From assembly GCF_020889705.1 (NCBI RefSeq), contig NZ_JACMYP010000023.1:1-55173 (forward strand): 55,173 nt of DNA, read 5' to 3'. The stretch comes from Bradyrhizobium altum (GTDB lineage: Bacteria > Pseudomonadota > Alphaproteobacteria > Rhizobiales > Xanthobacteraceae). This document shows, piece after piece, positions 42,898 through 51,346 of this stretch. A program made the position numbers and the translations under genes. The notes below the pieces were generated by a model. The model was not told where the DNA came from and made no database searches. It saw nothing but the letters and a program-made list of their open reading frames with translations. The stretch's first letter is position 1; every line of letters begins with the position of its first letter.

Positions 42898-43125
42898 CTA
42901 CTGGCCGTGTCTGATCAGCACGTCTCGGCAGGCCGGGTGCAGCCTGGTACGATTTTTCTTCAGGCAGGCAAGAATAACAAAATCGCCTTGGTCCACGAAG
43001 TTGTGGCAGTACCGCTGAACATCGCGGATGCAAGCCTTCTCGTCCTGCTCGGTGCCGGCGTGCTGGGCAAAGGTTTCGGTCGGTAGGCTCGCGAGCAACG
43101 CGAGGGCTAGGAGAGGTTTGTTCAT
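42898..43125 (-). CDS. Cysteine-rich-repeat secreted protein
   Basis: A 75-residue product from ATG 43125 (AAAGGAAA ahead). It has a signal peptide (LLALALLASLPTETFAQ) and then one Cys-rich repeat with the spacing of the GLG1/FGFR-like family: ACIRDVQRYC then ILACLKKNRTRLHPACRDVL. Small disulfide-bonded periplasmic protein, function unknown. It lies 62 bp after the emrB-like gene on the same strand. Confidence 0.7.
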   Translation of the reverse strand: MNKPLLALALLASLPTETFAQHAGTEQDEKACIRDVQRYCHNFVDQGDFVILACLKKNRTRLHPACRDVLIRHGQ

Positions 43126-43187
43126 TTGCGTTTCCTTTCTTTTTGCAGTCGCCTGGTCCAGGGTCGTGGAGAGCCGAAATGCTGGGA

Positions 43188-44729
43188 TCATTCCATGACC
43201 ATCGCGTGGTTGCGACTTGCCTCCGACGCGGCACGCCGCAGCAAGAGCACGAGGGGGATGGCGCACAGAGAGAGGATCATCATCAGTTTGAAATCGTCGA
43301 TATAGCTGATGATGGAAGCCTGGTTCTGGATCACCTGATCGAGCGCGGCCCGTCCCGAGGCGGTCCATGGACTCCACGCGTGCGCGATGACGCTGTTCCT
43401 GAATCCGGGATTAACGGCCGTGACATGGCTTCCGATGATGGCGTGGTTGATTTGGTCATTCCTGGTCAAGAGATACGATACGACGGAGATTCCGACGCTG
43501 GAGCCGACGTTACGTGAGAGGTTGTACAGACCGGTTGCGTCGGCCCGCTGCTCCGGGGCAAGCGTGGCAAAGGTCACAGTGGTAAGCGGGACAAACAGAA
43601 ATCCAAGTCCCGCCCCCTGGATGAAGCCGGTCACCGCGATCGTCCATTGCGAGACGTTCGGATTCCAGCCGGTCATGTCATACATGGCCCACGCCGTCAG
43701 CAGCAGCCCGATCATGAGGAGCACCCTGGTATCGATGCGGCCGATCAGCTTGCCGACCGCGAACATGCAGACCATGGTCCCCAAACCACGCGGACCCATG
43801 ACGAGTCCGGTCGTCACGACGGGGTATCCCATCAGCGTTTGCAGATAGGGCGTCATCAATGCCAGCGAAGCCAGATAGGTTATGCCGACGATGAAAATGA
43901 ACAGCATTCCCACCGTGAAGTTGCGGTCGAGAAACAGCCTCGGATTCACAAAGGAGTTCCTGGCCGTGAAGGTGTGAACAAGAAAGATGTAAAACGCCGA
44001 TACCGCGACAACGGCCTCGACCAGGATCTCGAAGGAGGAAAACCAGTCGAGCTGCGCGCCCCGATCCAGGAAGACCTGCATGGCGGCGATGGCGATACTC
44101 AAGCTGCCAAATCCCAGCCAATCGAGCTTGGCGGTTGCGCGGGTTTTGGTTTCCCGCAGGAAGAACGAGATGCCGGCAAAAGCGAGGGCGCCCAGCGGCA
44201 CGTTGATATAAAAAACCCAACGCCAGGTGTAATGGTCCGTCAGCCAGCCGCCGATCACTGGGCCGAGCACCGGCCCGACCGTCACGGACACGCCGAACAG
44301 CGCCATCGCCGACCCCCGTTCTTCGGGCGTGTAGATGTCGAGCAGGATCGATTGCGACACTGGTACCAGCGCCGCTCCGAAAAAGCCTTGGAGCAGACGG
44401 AACGCCACGATCTGGACCAGCGACTGCGCGATACCGCACAGCACGGACGCGATAACAAAGCCGACGACCCCCGCCATCAGTACCCGCCGGCGGCCAAACT
44501 TGTTGACGAGAAACCCGGAGGGAGGAGTCATGATCGCCGCGGCCACGATGTAGGATGTGAGCACCCAGTTGATCTGATCCGCGCTGGCCGAGACACTTCC
44601 CTGCATGTATGGGAGGGCCACGTTGGCGATCGTGGTATCCAGCGCCTGCATGATCACGGCGAGGATCACGCACGCCGTGATGGCGGGCCGGTTGATCGGC
44701 CGGGTCTCGGCCGCAGTGGACTCAGCCAT
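43188..44729 (-). CDS. emrB: EmrB/QacA (DHA2) family drug efflux transporter
   Basis: A 513-residue, 14-helix major-facilitator pump from ATG 44729. It has motif C of the DHA2 group (GPVLGPVIGGWLTDHYTWRW), motif A (GFLVNKFGRRRVLMAG) and the helix-1 motif LDTTIANVALP. It uses the proton gradient to expel hydrophobic drugs through the EmrA adaptor and an outer-membrane TolC. Its start overlaps the end of the EmrA gene by 8 bp, so the two are translationally coupled, with marR first in the operon. Confidence 0.93.
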   Translation of the reverse strand: MAESTAAETRPINRPAITACVILAVIMQALDTTIANVALPYMQGSVSASADQINWVLTSYIVAAAIMTPPSGFLVNKFGRRRVLMAGVVGFVIASVLCGIAQSLVQIVAFRLLQGFFGAALVPVSQSILLDIYTPEERGSAMALFGVSVTVGPVLGPVIGGWLTDHYTWRWVFYINVPLGALAFAGISFFLRETKTRATAKLDWLGFGSLSIAIAAMQVFLDRGAQLDWFSSFEILVEAVVAVSAFYIFLVHTFTARNSFVNPRLFLDRNFTVGMLFIFIVGITYLASLALMTPYLQTLMGYPVVTTGLVMGPRGLGTMVCMFAVGKLIGRIDTRVLLMIGLLLTAWAMYDMTGWNPNVSQWTIAVTGFIQGAGLGFLFVPLTTVTFATLAPEQRADATGLYNLSRNVGSSVGISVVSYLLTRNDQINHAIIGSHVTAVNPGFRNSVIAHAWSPWTASGRAALDQVIQNQASIISYIDDFKLMMILSLCAIPLVLLLRRAASEASRNHAMVME

Positions 44730-46023
44730 TTTGGCTTTCCGAGGATCCGAAAAGATCGGTGATGAAATTCGGCAGTCCGCGCTCGTGTCCGGTGTCGACA
44801 TTCAATTCCACGCTCATACCGACGCGCAACGGCGGCTTGCCCGGCGCATTGTTGACCCGGATGCGCATCGGAATCCGCTGCACCACCTTGACCCAATTGC
44901 CGCTGGTATTTTCCGCTGGCAGCAACGAAAAGCTCGATGCCGACGCCGGGCTTATGCTTTCGACCGTGCCGACCCATCGCTCACCGGGGTAGCTATCGAC
45001 GTCGACCGTGACCTTCTGTCCGGGTTTGACATAAGTCAGTTCCGTTTCCTTTGGGCTGGCCTGAACCCAGACATGATCGGTTGACACGATATTGAAGGCC
45101 GTCGCCGAAGCGGCGAGGTATTGGCCGGGCTGCAACGACGGCACGTTGGTCACGATCCCGGCGAAGGGTGCTTTGACCACGGTATGGGAGAGTTGGCGCG
45201 CCGCCTCGCTGCGTGCGGCCAGCGCATCCTTGTAGCGCGGATGATCTTCAATAGGCGCATCCGGATTGCCGTTTAGGTTTGCAGCGATTCCGGCAAGCTG
45301 CGCTTCCAGCGAGGCCAGCTTTTGCTGCGATGCTTGCAGCGTGTTGCGGGCCGCGTCAAACGTCGCTCGCGGGGTGAAGTCGTTGGTGATCAACTGCTGC
45401 TGGCGCTTGAAATTGACGTTGTTGAAATCGACGTCGGTCCTGGCCTGCTCGACCTGGCTCTGCATGTTGCGATAGCTGGCCTGCAGCGCGACAAGATCAT
45501 TCCGGGTGTTTCCAATCTGGGCTTCGGCGCGATCCAGCGCCAGCCGGAAGGGCAGGTCGTCAAGCTTGAACAACACGTCGCCCTTTGCAACCTTTTGGTT
45601 GTCGTGAACGAGCACGTCCGTGACGATACCGGAAACGTCGGTAGATAATCCGACCATGTCGGCCTGGACGTAGGCGTTATCAGTCGACATGACAGCGCCG
45701 CCCGTCACATAGAAATAGCCGCCGACGATCAGCGCCACCGGCAACAACGCAAACATCAGAATCCGCTTTCGGGATTTTTTCGATACTCCCGGAGCGGCCG
45801 GCGTGGGGAGGCGATGCGGGGCGCCAGACGGCTTGCGAGGGTCCGGCCGTTCTTTCGCTTCCGGCTTGGCGGCTGCATCTGTCTCTGGAGCGTCCCTTCT
45901 TTCCGGCGGATGGCGCGTCAAACGATAGACCCTTTCCTCAGCGCCTTGTGAACCACCTTGGACGACAGCCTCTTCACCGTCGGCACCATGCCGTTTGGGA
46001 TTTACTTCGCCAGTGCTACCCAT
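44722..46023 (-). CDS. emrA: EmrA/HlyD-type membrane-fusion protein
   Basis: A 433-residue periplasmic adaptor. A long Pro/charged cytoplasmic N terminus (about 80 residues), one membrane helix (ILMFALLPVALIVGGYFYV) and the lipoyl half STDNAYVQADMVGLSTDVSG precede a helical hairpin of about 100 residues; a barrel domain (APFAGIVTNVPSLQPGQYLA) completes it. It links EmrB to TolC. Overlaps marR (8 bp) and emrB (8 bp). Confidence 0.92.
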   Translation of the reverse strand: MGSTGEVNPKRHGADGEEAVVQGGSQGAEERVYRLTRHPPERRDAPETDAAAKPEAKERPDPRKPSGAPHRLPTPAAPGVSKKSRKRILMFALLPVALIVGGYFYVTGGAVMSTDNAYVQADMVGLSTDVSGIVTDVLVHDNQKVAKGDVLFKLDDLPFRLALDRAEAQIGNTRNDLVALQASYRNMQSQVEQARTDVDFNNVNFKRQQQLITNDFTPRATFDAARNTLQASQQKLASLEAQLAGIAANLNGNPDAPIEDHPRYKDALAARSEAARQLSHTVVKAPFAGIVTNVPSLQPGQYLAASATAFNIVSTDHVWVQASPKETELTYVKPGQKVTVDVDSYPGERWVGTVESISPASASSFSLLPAENTSGNWVKVVQRIPMRIRVNNAPGKPPLRVGMSVELNVDTGHERGLPNFITDLFGSSESQNG

Positions 46024-46485
46024 GACTTGCTCGTTTCTGCCTTTCCGCCGAAGAGCCGCACGCTTCGGTGAGGTTGAATTTCAAGACTTTCAGCGTTTCC
46101 AGCAGGCACAAGCCCTCCGCCTCGGATAGACCGGTCAATGCCTCTTTGCGGGCTATCTCGCCGAGCTTGCGCGCCTGCATCAGCTTTTGCCGGCCAGCCG
46201 GCGCAAGCCGGAGGATCCGGATCCGCCGATCGGACGGATACGGATGTCGTTCGATCAGTCCGCAGGCCTCCAGCTTGTCCAGGATGCGCGAAAGCGTGAT
46301 CGGCTCGGCGTCCAGGAGGTCCGCCAATCCGCTTTGGTGGATTCCTTCGTTCTGGGCCAGATAGGCCAGCGCCTGCCATTGCGATCTCGTCAACCCGGTT
46401 CCCGGGAAATCTGCTCAAACCTCTTCCTGAGCAGCCGCGCGACTTCGTGCAGCAGAAAACCAAGGGTGGGGGATTCGACTTCCAA
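46016..46485 (-). CDS. MarR-family repressor of the efflux operon, frameshifted
   Basis: The winged-helix body is intact from LTRSQWQALAYLAQNEGIHQ through LADLLDAEPITLSRILDKLE and the wing PYPSDRRIRIL. The N-terminal helix (LEVESPTLGFLLHEVARLLR, from TTG 46485 with CAGGAG ahead) is in another frame that ends at TGA right after EQISREPG. One base missing in the CCCGGG run at 46401-46406 explains it. If real, the repressor is lost or starts late without its dimerisation helix, which could derepress emrAB. Two palindromic operators lie upstream. Confidence 0.75.
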
Positions 46486-46512
46486 GCTTCAAAACTCCTG
46501 CGTAAGCTCATA

Positions 46513-46526
46513 ATAAGCTTGCTTAT
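46513..46526. promoter_or_regulatory. MarR-type operator, site 1
   Basis: Perfect palindrome ATAAGC-TT-GCTTAT, 28 bp upstream of the marR TTG start. The same 14 bp recur 21 bp (two helical turns) further upstream. Confidence 0.75.
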
Positions 46527-46533
46527 GAAAATG

Positions 46534-46547
46534 ATAAGCTTGCTTAT
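46534..46547. promoter_or_regulatory. MarR-type operator, site 2
   Basis: Second perfect ATAAGC-TT-GCTTAT palindrome, on the same face of the helix as site 1. The tandem pair covers the likely promoter of marR-emrAB, which fits autoregulation with cooperative dimers. Confidence 0.75.
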
Positions 46548-46584
46548 GAAAAAGACAAGCACACGACCCTGCAAACACGCTATC

Positions 46585-46695
46585 GTGAAGGAGGGCGTCA
46601 TCGGAGCCGCGGCTCATGGCGTCGGGGCGGCGCTGCTCGAGAATTTGAAATACGACGAGACCGGGAACCTGCTGACGACCACCTTCAGCAACTAA
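46585..46695 (+). pseudogene. CoxL/xanthine-dehydrogenase large-subunit fragment
   Basis: The frame reads EGVIGAAAHGVGAALLENLK then YDETGNLLTTTFSN-stop, equal to the well-conserved C-terminal part of molybdopterin-binding subunits (GG-AQGIG-AL-E and G-L--T-F--Y). Nothing of the other roughly 700 residues remains. Confidence 0.6.
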
Positions 46696-46737
46696 TGTCC
46701 CTGGCGATCCTCAGTATGCCTGACTGCGCTATGGTAA

Positions 46738-46767
46738 TTGCGAGCCCCGTCGCCCTTTACGTATAAT
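46738..46767 (+). promoter_or_regulatory. Consensus-like sigma-70 promoter without a gene
   Basis: TTGCGA, an 18-bp spacer, then a perfect TATAAT (46762-46767). No plus-strand gene begins for about 480 bp, so a small RNA or a lost gene is possible. Confidence 0.35.
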
Positions 46768-47247
46768 GGCGAGGAGACCGACAATCCGAATTGGCTTGCT
46801 GGGCCGCGGGAGCGGTTTTGTGAGGGCACGCGTCTAGCAGGAGTGCAGGAGCCGCGTGATGTCGGAGTTGGGTCAGACTCGGAAGTTGTCGGGCTAACTA
46901 CCGAAGTCCGCTAAACCGCCGCAAGCGGACACTGATCGCACGTAGCTCCGGCAAGACCACGTCCGCCGGCTGGGAGTATTTGAGCGGCCACCTTTCCTGC
47001 TCCGTCAACTTGCTGGTGTCTCGGATGCCTGCACTTCTCTCAGCTTCCAGATGCTTTCCTCGTTTCCCTTTTTGTAGCGATCGAACAATTCCGCCACGCC
47101 GATCGGCGAGCCTGCTTTCAGAATGCCCTGTATGGCAATCAATCCAGCCAGGCTACGCGCTGTGGAACTGGAAGTCCGGTGAGGCGGGGAGTCGATGTTT
47201 TCCCGCGCGCGCTCTGGAAGGACTGCCTTTTCCAAATTAGGAACGAG
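46768..47247. other. Intergenic stretch
   Basis: 480 bp. A 95-codon minus-strand frame (47005-47292) shows no domain. A short segment, AQGILKAGSPIGVAE-like, may be coding debris. Nothing else. Confidence 0.35.
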
Positions 47248-47379
47248 ATGCGCGAGCCGGCATTGGCGAAAATGGACGACAAAAACCTGCAAGCGCAGAG
47301 TGAACGAGCCCTCGTCGTGGTGGCCCTCAGCACCGCAACTCTGATCGCGTCCGTCGCCCTTTTAGTATCAGCATGGTGA
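47248..47379 (+). CDS. Small C-terminal-helix membrane protein
   Basis: A 43-residue product from ATG 47248 (AGGA six bases ahead) or 35 residues from ATG 47272. A polar N terminus (DDKNLQAQSER) and one membrane helix (ALVVVALSTATLIASVALLV) make a tail-anchored peptide. No family known. Confidence 0.4.
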   Translation: MREPALAKMDDKNLQAQSERALVVVALSTATLIASVALLVSAW

Positions 47380-47569
47380 GGCCGTCTCGGCTGGTGCCTC
47401 GATGCTGAGACAGATCAAGCATTGTTCGATTTGAACTGCGCCCCCCGAGTGGAACAGGCGCGTTAGCGCCGATCGCGGCGTTCGCTCCCGCGGTCGGGAA
47501 CCGAAACATTCCGATCCTCGGCGAATTAACGCTTGGGGCTTTGGGGCTTCGCAAGATGCGAGGCATGTC

Positions 47570-47671
47570 ATGATCCCACTGTCAGCGGGCAACGCCTTCA
47601 TCATAGTCGCGATTATGAGCGTCACTTTCCTGACTGAGGTTGCCTTTTTCATCGTGGTCGGGTTGTTCTGA
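47570..47671 (+). CDS. Possible 33-residue membrane peptide
   Basis: MIPLSAGNAFIIVAIMSVTF followed by LTEVAFFIVVGLF: almost entirely hydrophobic, one long helix. A 25-codon frame (47687-47764) with AAAGGAA ahead follows it. Either may be a real micropeptide; evidence is only hydrophobicity and layout. Confidence 0.3.
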   Translation: MIPLSAGNAFIIVAIMSVTFLTEVAFFIVVGLF

Positions 47672-47748
47672 AAGGAACGGCGCGCGATGGCACGGCGCAG
47701 CCGATGCGAGGACTTCTCCCGGCTCAACGGCGAGGCTTATCTGAGCGC

Positions 47749-47931
47749 TCAGCCGGTGGAATGATGAATGATTGAGGGCGACTGCTCTTCCAATTCGCGG
47801 AGCCGGCCGATTTGCTTATTGAGCCTGGGCGAGAGTTCCGACTCTGGCTTCAGCGAAGCTCGTAGCGTCTCGCCGATCTCCCGGACAATGGCCCGGCTGT
47901 GAACGTGGTCGATGTCGATGCGATTGCGCAT
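47749..47931 (-). CDS. Small helical protein behind a poly-G leader
   Basis: A 60-residue product from ATG 47931. A charged helical body (HVHSRAIVREIGETLRASLK, SPRLNKQIGRLRELEEQSPS) resembles short proteins found widely in rhizobia, function unknown. On its own strand a run of 14 G begins 54 bp upstream, in the leader or promoter. Confidence 0.55.
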   Translation of the reverse strand: MRNRIDIDHVHSRAIVREIGETLRASLKPESELSPRLNKQIGRLRELEEQSPSIIHHSTG

Positions 47932-47984
47932 GACACAGCCTCCGGTCGGAATGAACACCACCACCGGCAGGCCGAGAGTGCGCT

Positions 47985-47998
47985 CCCCCCCCCCCCCC
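47985..47998. repeat. C14 homopolymer (G14 on the minus strand)
   Basis: Fourteen consecutive C, by far the longest mononucleotide run noticed in the window, 54 bp upstream of the ATG at 47931. Such tracts slip during replication; the length in the assembly may not be exact. Confidence 0.9.
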
Positions 47999-48331
47999 GC
48001 AACTGATGGGGGCGCGGCTGGCGATTTAACGGGAGACCGCCGCTTTTGGCTATCATGCGCGAGCGCTGGTTTTGACAACAGCGGGTCGTTGGTAACGACC
48101 TTTGGCTATCCGCGACATGCGCCGGATTGTTCACCAGCGAGCGGCGGTCTCACGGCTTATAAAGTCCTGGCGAGGCGTCTTCGTTCCCAATTCTGATCGC
48201 GAACGGAATGAGGAGCCTACGAAGCATAAAGCCGAAGTCCATCGACCACGCAAAGGGAAATCGCCCGCCGTCGGGAACCAATTCTGAAAGTGTCCTGTTA
48301 ACTGATGGGGCCGATACGAGGGATCGACGCC

Positions 48332-48511
48332 ATGAGGATCGAATATCTCGCTGCAATTGCGATAGCTGTTTGTACCGCTGGTGCTGGATTGGCGGCGGTC
48401 CATTCCGTCGGCTCGCCGCTCGAAAAGCAGTCCACGCCGACCGCCACTGAATTGGCGACCCGAATAGCCGCGTCCGTGGATGCGTTCTCGCCTCGGTCGG
48501 GCGGCGGTTAG
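48332..48511 (+). CDS. Small exported or membrane-anchored protein
   Basis: A 59-residue product from ATG 48332 (GAGGGA about eight bases ahead). A hydrophobic N terminus (RIEYLAAIAIAVCTAGAGLA) is followed by a polar tail. Signal peptide or anchor; no family. Confidence 0.45.
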   Translation: MRIEYLAAIAIAVCTAGAGLAAVHSVGSPLEKQSTPTATELATRIAASVDAFSPRSGGG

Positions 48512-48666
48512 CAATCGCCCCCCTCAAGCGCGTCGGCACCGCCACCCGTATGCGTCCCGGATAGAAGTTTTCCGCACCGCAGCATATTCGCGGTGTTCAT
48601 CGAGTTCATATTTGCATTCGCCCGGCCGTCTTCATTGGCGGCCGTGCTTTTGCACGCCGATCGCTA

Positions 48667-48861
48667 CTAGTTCTTCTTGAGATCGCTCAGCTTACGCATG
48701 TAGTAGCCTTGGCTGTGAACCGCCTGTCTGATCTCCTCGCTGATCCTGACGATCCTCTTCTTAGTCTTGCGCCATTTCCCTTGGGCGCTAACGGCCGGCA
48801 TCGGTACTCCTTTTCTCACAACGAGCAGATCACGCCTGACGTTGAAATACACCTCGACCAT
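48667..48861 (-). CDS. Small basic hypothetical protein
   Basis: A 64-residue product from ATG 48861, supported by GGGAG five bases ahead. Starts MVEVYFNVRRDLLVVRKGVP and ends with a Lys/Arg-rich helix (QGKWRKTKKRIVRISEEIRQ). Nucleic-acid binding is possible but unproven. Stand-alone. Confidence 0.6.
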   Translation of the reverse strand: MVEVYFNVRRDLLVVRKGVPMPAVSAQGKWRKTKKRIVRISEEIRQAVHSQGYYMRKLSDLKKN

Positions 48862-49403
48862 GCAGTCTCCCAAAAGGCTGAAAGTATCCATTCAGAGCAC
48901 AGCGCGGCGCGCAGAAATGCAACTGGCTCTTTAGCGACCTCCTGTGAACATCGGGGAGAGGTTTCGGTTCAATCGGATCCAGCACTCCTGTTTGGATATT
49001 GTCTCTATGCTGACCGCCAACGATCTCCCATCAATTGGAGCAGTATGACCGGGAGCTAGACGAGATCGTCGCCTGTTGGTGGCGAGCATGAAGCGCCCGG
49101 ATGGAGAGCTATCGCGGTACTCAGAACGCGACAAGAACGGATGTACACTATACTGGCTGCACGTCAGAGTATGCCTCCCTCAATTCATCTAGGCCTTGTC
49201 CTTCAGTGGACCTCACGAGGCCACGCGGATGAGTGGAATGGAGACCAAATCACGAATCCTATGTCCCTCCAACAATCCAGGTTGTTGTTCGAGTCTCGTG
49301 AGCGCCTACCTTGCACGCCGTTGGACCTCTTTGGTTTGGAATTGTCTTTACCAGTTCAATCCTACCTACGATGACGGTCGGCCGCAAATGATCGGTCGGC
49401 TGG
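48862..49403. other. Intergenic stretch
   Basis: 540 bp; frames of 67-77 codons on either strand have no supporting starts or domains. Nothing recognised. Confidence 0.4.
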
Positions 49404-49631
49404 CTAGTTTGAAAGACGCTTGAATGCCGGATCAATCAGCGCGCGGCCAAATGCGCCGACCATTGCTGCCGCCTCATGATCTCCACGATCATCGAGGATC
49501 CGATGAAGCGCCGTCGCGCTCTCCTGGAATCCAGACAAGAGCGATGGATCGCGTTCGCACAGGACCCCTGCGATACACAGCGCAAGGGCCTCCGTGCCTA
49601 TCTTTGCCTGGGCTAATGGATCTGCCGCCAT
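49404..49631 (-). CDS. Last gene of the Hsp20 operon, hypothetical
   Basis: A 75-residue helical protein (MAADPLAQAKIGTEALALCI, TALHRILDDRGDHEAAAMVG). It starts 12 bp after the previous gene on the same strand, so it belongs to the operon that begins with the two small heat-shock genes. No family recognised. Confidence 0.6.
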   Translation of the reverse strand: MAADPLAQAKIGTEALALCIAGVLCERDPSLLSGFQESATALHRILDDRGDHEAAAMVGAFGRALIDPAFKRLSN

Positions 49632-49643
49632 CTCTCTCGCCTT

Positions 49644-50225
49644 TCATCGGACAGTTTCGCAGTCGCGCCATCTTGCCGATCGTCCGCTGTCATCTCCGGG
49701 CTTACGACGCTCGCTCTTGGAGGCGATCAACCCCTTCAATTCCTCGACAAGACGCCGCTTGATGAAGCTACGTTCGGCCTCCGTCAGTTGAGTGTCTAAC
49801 AGCCTTCGGTATCGCCGTACATTTGCTTCACGGGTCCACCGAGCATCCGCGCGAGATACCCTCAACGGCCGGCGTCGCCTCGACGCAGCATTCCGTTCGG
49901 AATCGGAAACGGCACATACAGGCTTGCTGAAACGAGGCGTCCGCATGGCCATACCGCCGCGCGGCGGCGGATCACTCTCATCGTCCAGACGTTTCAGCGC
50001 CGCCAGGATGTCGGCAAGGCGCAACCGATGCGGAATGCCGGGTACCTCCCGAAGAGCCGGTTGGGATTCGACGACGTACATATCCGACGCCCAGGACGAG
50101 AGGATGACACGCTTCTCGTCTGTCGAGAGCCGGGCGTCATTCAATACGTCGCCCGGTGAATTGTAGTGGGATACTGAATGAAAAAGCGGCTCATTGATGT
50201 TCACGTTATGATTGACCTGGCTCAT
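49644..50225 (-). CDS. Hypothetical protein of the Hsp20 operon
   Basis: A 193-residue protein with AGGAG eight bases before ATG 50225. The N-terminal third (SPGDVLNDARLSTDEKRVIL, SSWASDMYVVESQPALREVP) looks like the short DVL-STDEKRAIL-type domain common in Bradyrhizobium; the remainder is Arg/Ser-rich and less ordered, with a helical end (TEAERSFIKRRLVEELKGLI). Co-transcribed with the chaperones (94-bp gap), so probably stress-induced. Confidence 0.6.
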   Translation of the reverse strand: MSQVNHNVNINEPLFHSVSHYNSPGDVLNDARLSTDEKRVILSSWASDMYVVESQPALREVPGIPHRLRLADILAALKRLDDESDPPPRGGMAMRTPRFSKPVCAVSDSERNAASRRRRPLRVSRADARWTREANVRRYRRLLDTQLTEAERSFIKRRLVEELKGLIASKSERRKPGDDSGRSARWRDCETVR

Positions 50226-50319
50226 GGCGGTGTCTCCTGCTTTCTCCTTTCGTCCAGAGACGGGGTTGATGGAGGCCGGGATGGAGTCGGCGACGGTTAT
50301 GCGCCACCGACTTCTGGCT

Positions 50320-50817
50320 TCAGTTGTTGTTGATCGCGATGCGCTTGACGTTCGTCCTTGACTGCTCAGACCTCGGCAGCGTCACGGTGAGGACGCCGTT
50401 CTTGAAGTCGGCCTTCGCCTTGTCTTCCTCGACGCCATCTAGCGCAATCTGGCGCTCGAAAGCGCCGTAGTACCGCTCGCTGACGAACTTTGAATCGTCG
50501 CTACGTTCGGCTTTCCTCTCACCCCGGATCGAAAGAACGCCATTGGTGATCTCAACCTGGACATCCTTTTCGCTGAGGCCTGGGAGTTCGGCGGAAACCG
50601 TAACCTCCTTATCGGTCTCATTCAGTTCCAGGCGTGGCCAGCTAAACTGGCCCTCCATCAACGGAGTGTTGACGCGACCGAGTGACCCGAAGCCGCGGAA
50701 GGCGTCATCGAACAGGCGATTCATCTCGCGGTGAAGCGTGAGAAACGGATCGAACGCCTCACGTCCGGTTGAGAGTTCTTGACCTTTCGTCCAGGGAACA
50801 AGATCCCGAATACCCAT
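50320..50817 (-). CDS. Small heat-shock protein (Hsp20)
   Basis: A 165-residue Hsp20 of the class-A/C type. ATG 50817 has AAGGAGG five bases ahead. The alpha-crystallin domain spans about residues 55-160 (PRLELNETDKEVTVSAELPG, NGVLSIRGERK, F-R-I-LD) and ends with the A-x-x-x-N-GVL motif (ADFKNGVLTVTLPR). Holdase that keeps denatured proteins soluble. Second gene after another Hsp20 (79-bp gap holding a strong hairpin). Confidence 0.93.
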   Translation of the reverse strand: MGIRDLVPWTKGQELSTGREAFDPFLTLHREMNRLFDDAFRGFGSLGRVNTPLMEGQFSWPRLELNETDKEVTVSAELPGLSEKDVQVEITNGVLSIRGERKAERSDDSKFVSERYYGAFERQIALDGVEEDKAKADFKNGVLTVTLPRSEQSRTNVKRIAINNN

Positions 50818-50847
50818 GATATCCTCCTTGACATGCAGCTGGTCAGG

Positions 50848-50870
50848 GCACGGACGGCTATCGTCCGTGC
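50848..50870 (-). promoter_or_regulatory. Hairpin between the two Hsp20 genes
   Basis: Perfect 9-bp stem GCACGGACG / CGTCCGTGC with a five-base loop. No U tract; an RNA-processing or attenuation element that could set the ratio of the two chaperones is plausible. Confidence 0.55.
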
Positions 50871-50896
50871 GTGACTTGACCCAATATGAAGCGGGC

Positions 50897-51346
50897 TCAG
50901 GCCGCCTTCTGCGTGATTTGTCCGGCAGGAGCGCCACTTCCGATGGCGATTCGCCGAGGCTTCATGGCCTCGGGGATTTCGCGCACGAGCTCGATCCGTA
51001 GCAGACCGTTGTCGACCATCGCCGACTTGACTTGCACGTAGTCGGCAAGGTTGAACTGTCGCTTGAACGGACGCCCCGAGATACCCTGATAGAGGTATTC
51101 GTGCTGGTCCTTGTCGCCCTTGCGACCTTCCACGGTCAGGACGTTCTGCTCGGCCGTCACAAAAATCTCATCCTGACGAAAGCCAGCTAGCGCCACCGAG
51201 ATCTGGTAACGGTCGCCTCCGAGCCGCTCGATGTTATAGGGCGGGTAAGTGTCTTCGGACCGATGTTGGGTCTCGTCCAGAAGATCGAAGAGGCGGTCGA
51301 ATCCAATGCTCGAACGCCACAGGGGAGTGAAATCGTACGTCCTCAT
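50897..51346 (-). CDS. Small heat-shock protein (IbpA/HspA-type Hsp20)
   Basis: A 149-residue Hsp20 of the IbpA-like class, first gene of the operon. ATG 51346 has AGGAGG eight bases ahead. It starts MRTYDFTPLWRSSIGFDRLF; the alpha-crystallin domain has YQISVALAGFRQDEIFVTAE, YLYQGISGRPFKRQFNLADY and DNGLLRIELVRE. The C-terminal I-x-I is replaced by RRIAIGS. A ROSE-like thermometer precedes it, so translation should rise with temperature. Confidence 0.94.
   Translation of the reverse strand: MRTYDFTPLWRSSIGFDRLFDLLDETQHRSEDTYPPYNIERLGGDRYQISVALAGFRQDEIFVTAEQNVLTVEGRKGDKDQHEYLYQGISGRPFKRQFNLADYVQVKSAMVDNGLLRIELVREIPEAMKPRRIAIGSGAPAGQITQKAA

Noticed and set aside
50818..50896. A second ROSE thermometer ahead of the downstream Hsp20 gene
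   Set aside because: The hairpin there does not involve the ribosome site and no UUGCUC-type anti-ribosome-site segment is present.
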